Positions 5,803 to 5,855 of a stretch of 5,855 nucleotides of DNA are shown piece after piece. The position numbers and the translations under genes are program-made. This stretch comes from Avoscillospira sp945864925 (GTDB taxonomy: Bacteria > Bacillota > Clostridia > Oscillospirales > Oscillospiraceae), in contig CALZZH010000157.1 in NCBI GenBank assembly GCA_945830595.1, positions 1 through 5,855 of the forward strand, written 5' to 3'. Every line of letters starts with the position of its first letter. The first letter of the stretch is position 1. The notes under the pieces were generated by a model. The model searched no databases. It saw only the letters and a list, made by a program, of their open reading frames with translations, and had not been told where the DNA came from.

Positions 5803-5855
5803 GAGACCATCCCAAACTTTGTGTAAACCTCCAATGTGGTGTAGAATAGAAGCAC
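5803..5855. mobile_element. Probable terminal inverted repeat of an IS256-family element (partial)
   Basis: Starting with GAGACCATCCCAAAC at 5803 and continuing TTTGTGTAAAC to 5828, this edge resembles the terminal repeats of IS256/Mutator-type insertion sequences, whose ends begin with G and carry TTGTGTAAA about 17 bases in. The spacing from 5803 to TTGTGTAAAC (position 17) is the same as in the IS256 end as I remember it. The remaining bases to 5855 would be IS interior. The other end and the transposase lie outside the window, so the assignment rests on the repeat motif alone. A contig ending in a multicopy IS is also what assemblers usually produce. Confidence 0.5.

Noticed and set aside
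46..5855. CRISPR array, tRNA, rRNA or phage module
   Set aside because: Read through on both strands; no regularly spaced direct repeats, no tRNA cloverleaf with CCA-type end, no rRNA segment and no phage proteins were seen.

Overview
The window is one end of a metagenome or short-read contig from what looks like a gut-type Clostridia (Firmicutes; Oscillospirales would fit). The reasons are a moderately high GC content with GC-rich third codon positions, strong AGGAGG-type ribosome sites 7-8 nt before each start, and protein families common in that group. The taxonomic call is an inference from style; no marker gene is present. Bases 1-45 are not genomic: they are residual Illumina Nextera library sequence (end of P7, an i7 index and the Read 2 transposase adapter). 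Biology starts at base 46.

Layout, all on the + strand: a 5'-truncated metal-dependent amidohydrolase of the imidazolonepropionase/prolidase-like group (46-950); a 12-TM MFS transporter (984-2222); a cytoplasmic type I L-asparaginase, ansA-like (2302-3321); a sodium:solute symporter of the SSS family (3355-4749); and an XRE-type helix-turn-helix regulator (4819-5454). Gaps are 33, 79, 33 and 69 nt. The 79-nt gap before the asparaginase folds into a two-tier hairpin that ends one base before the Shine-Dalgarno. The regulator stops at an amber codon (5452-5454), but the same frame continues with coding-like sequence for 38 more codons to a TAA at 5569-5571, so it looks like a ~250-residue protein interrupted by TAG.

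From 5572 to 5855 no gene is visible. This stretch holds two tandem hairpins, the second a textbook intrinsic terminator (5633-5671), then several smaller hairpins, and at the right edge a sequence resembling the terminal inverted repeat of an IS256-family (Mutator-type) insertion sequence, where the contig probably broke at a repeat.

Functional reading (inference): the cluster looks like an amino-acid or small-peptide scavenging unit. Two secondary transporters of different families would bring in substrate(s), the amidohydrolase would split an amide-linked dipeptide or N-acyl amino acid, the asparaginase would convert released asparagine to aspartate and ammonia, and the XRE protein would be a local regulator. 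I see no clearly new molecular system. The points most worth a second look are the interrupted regulator, the gene combination itself, the structured leader before ansA and the IS-like edge.
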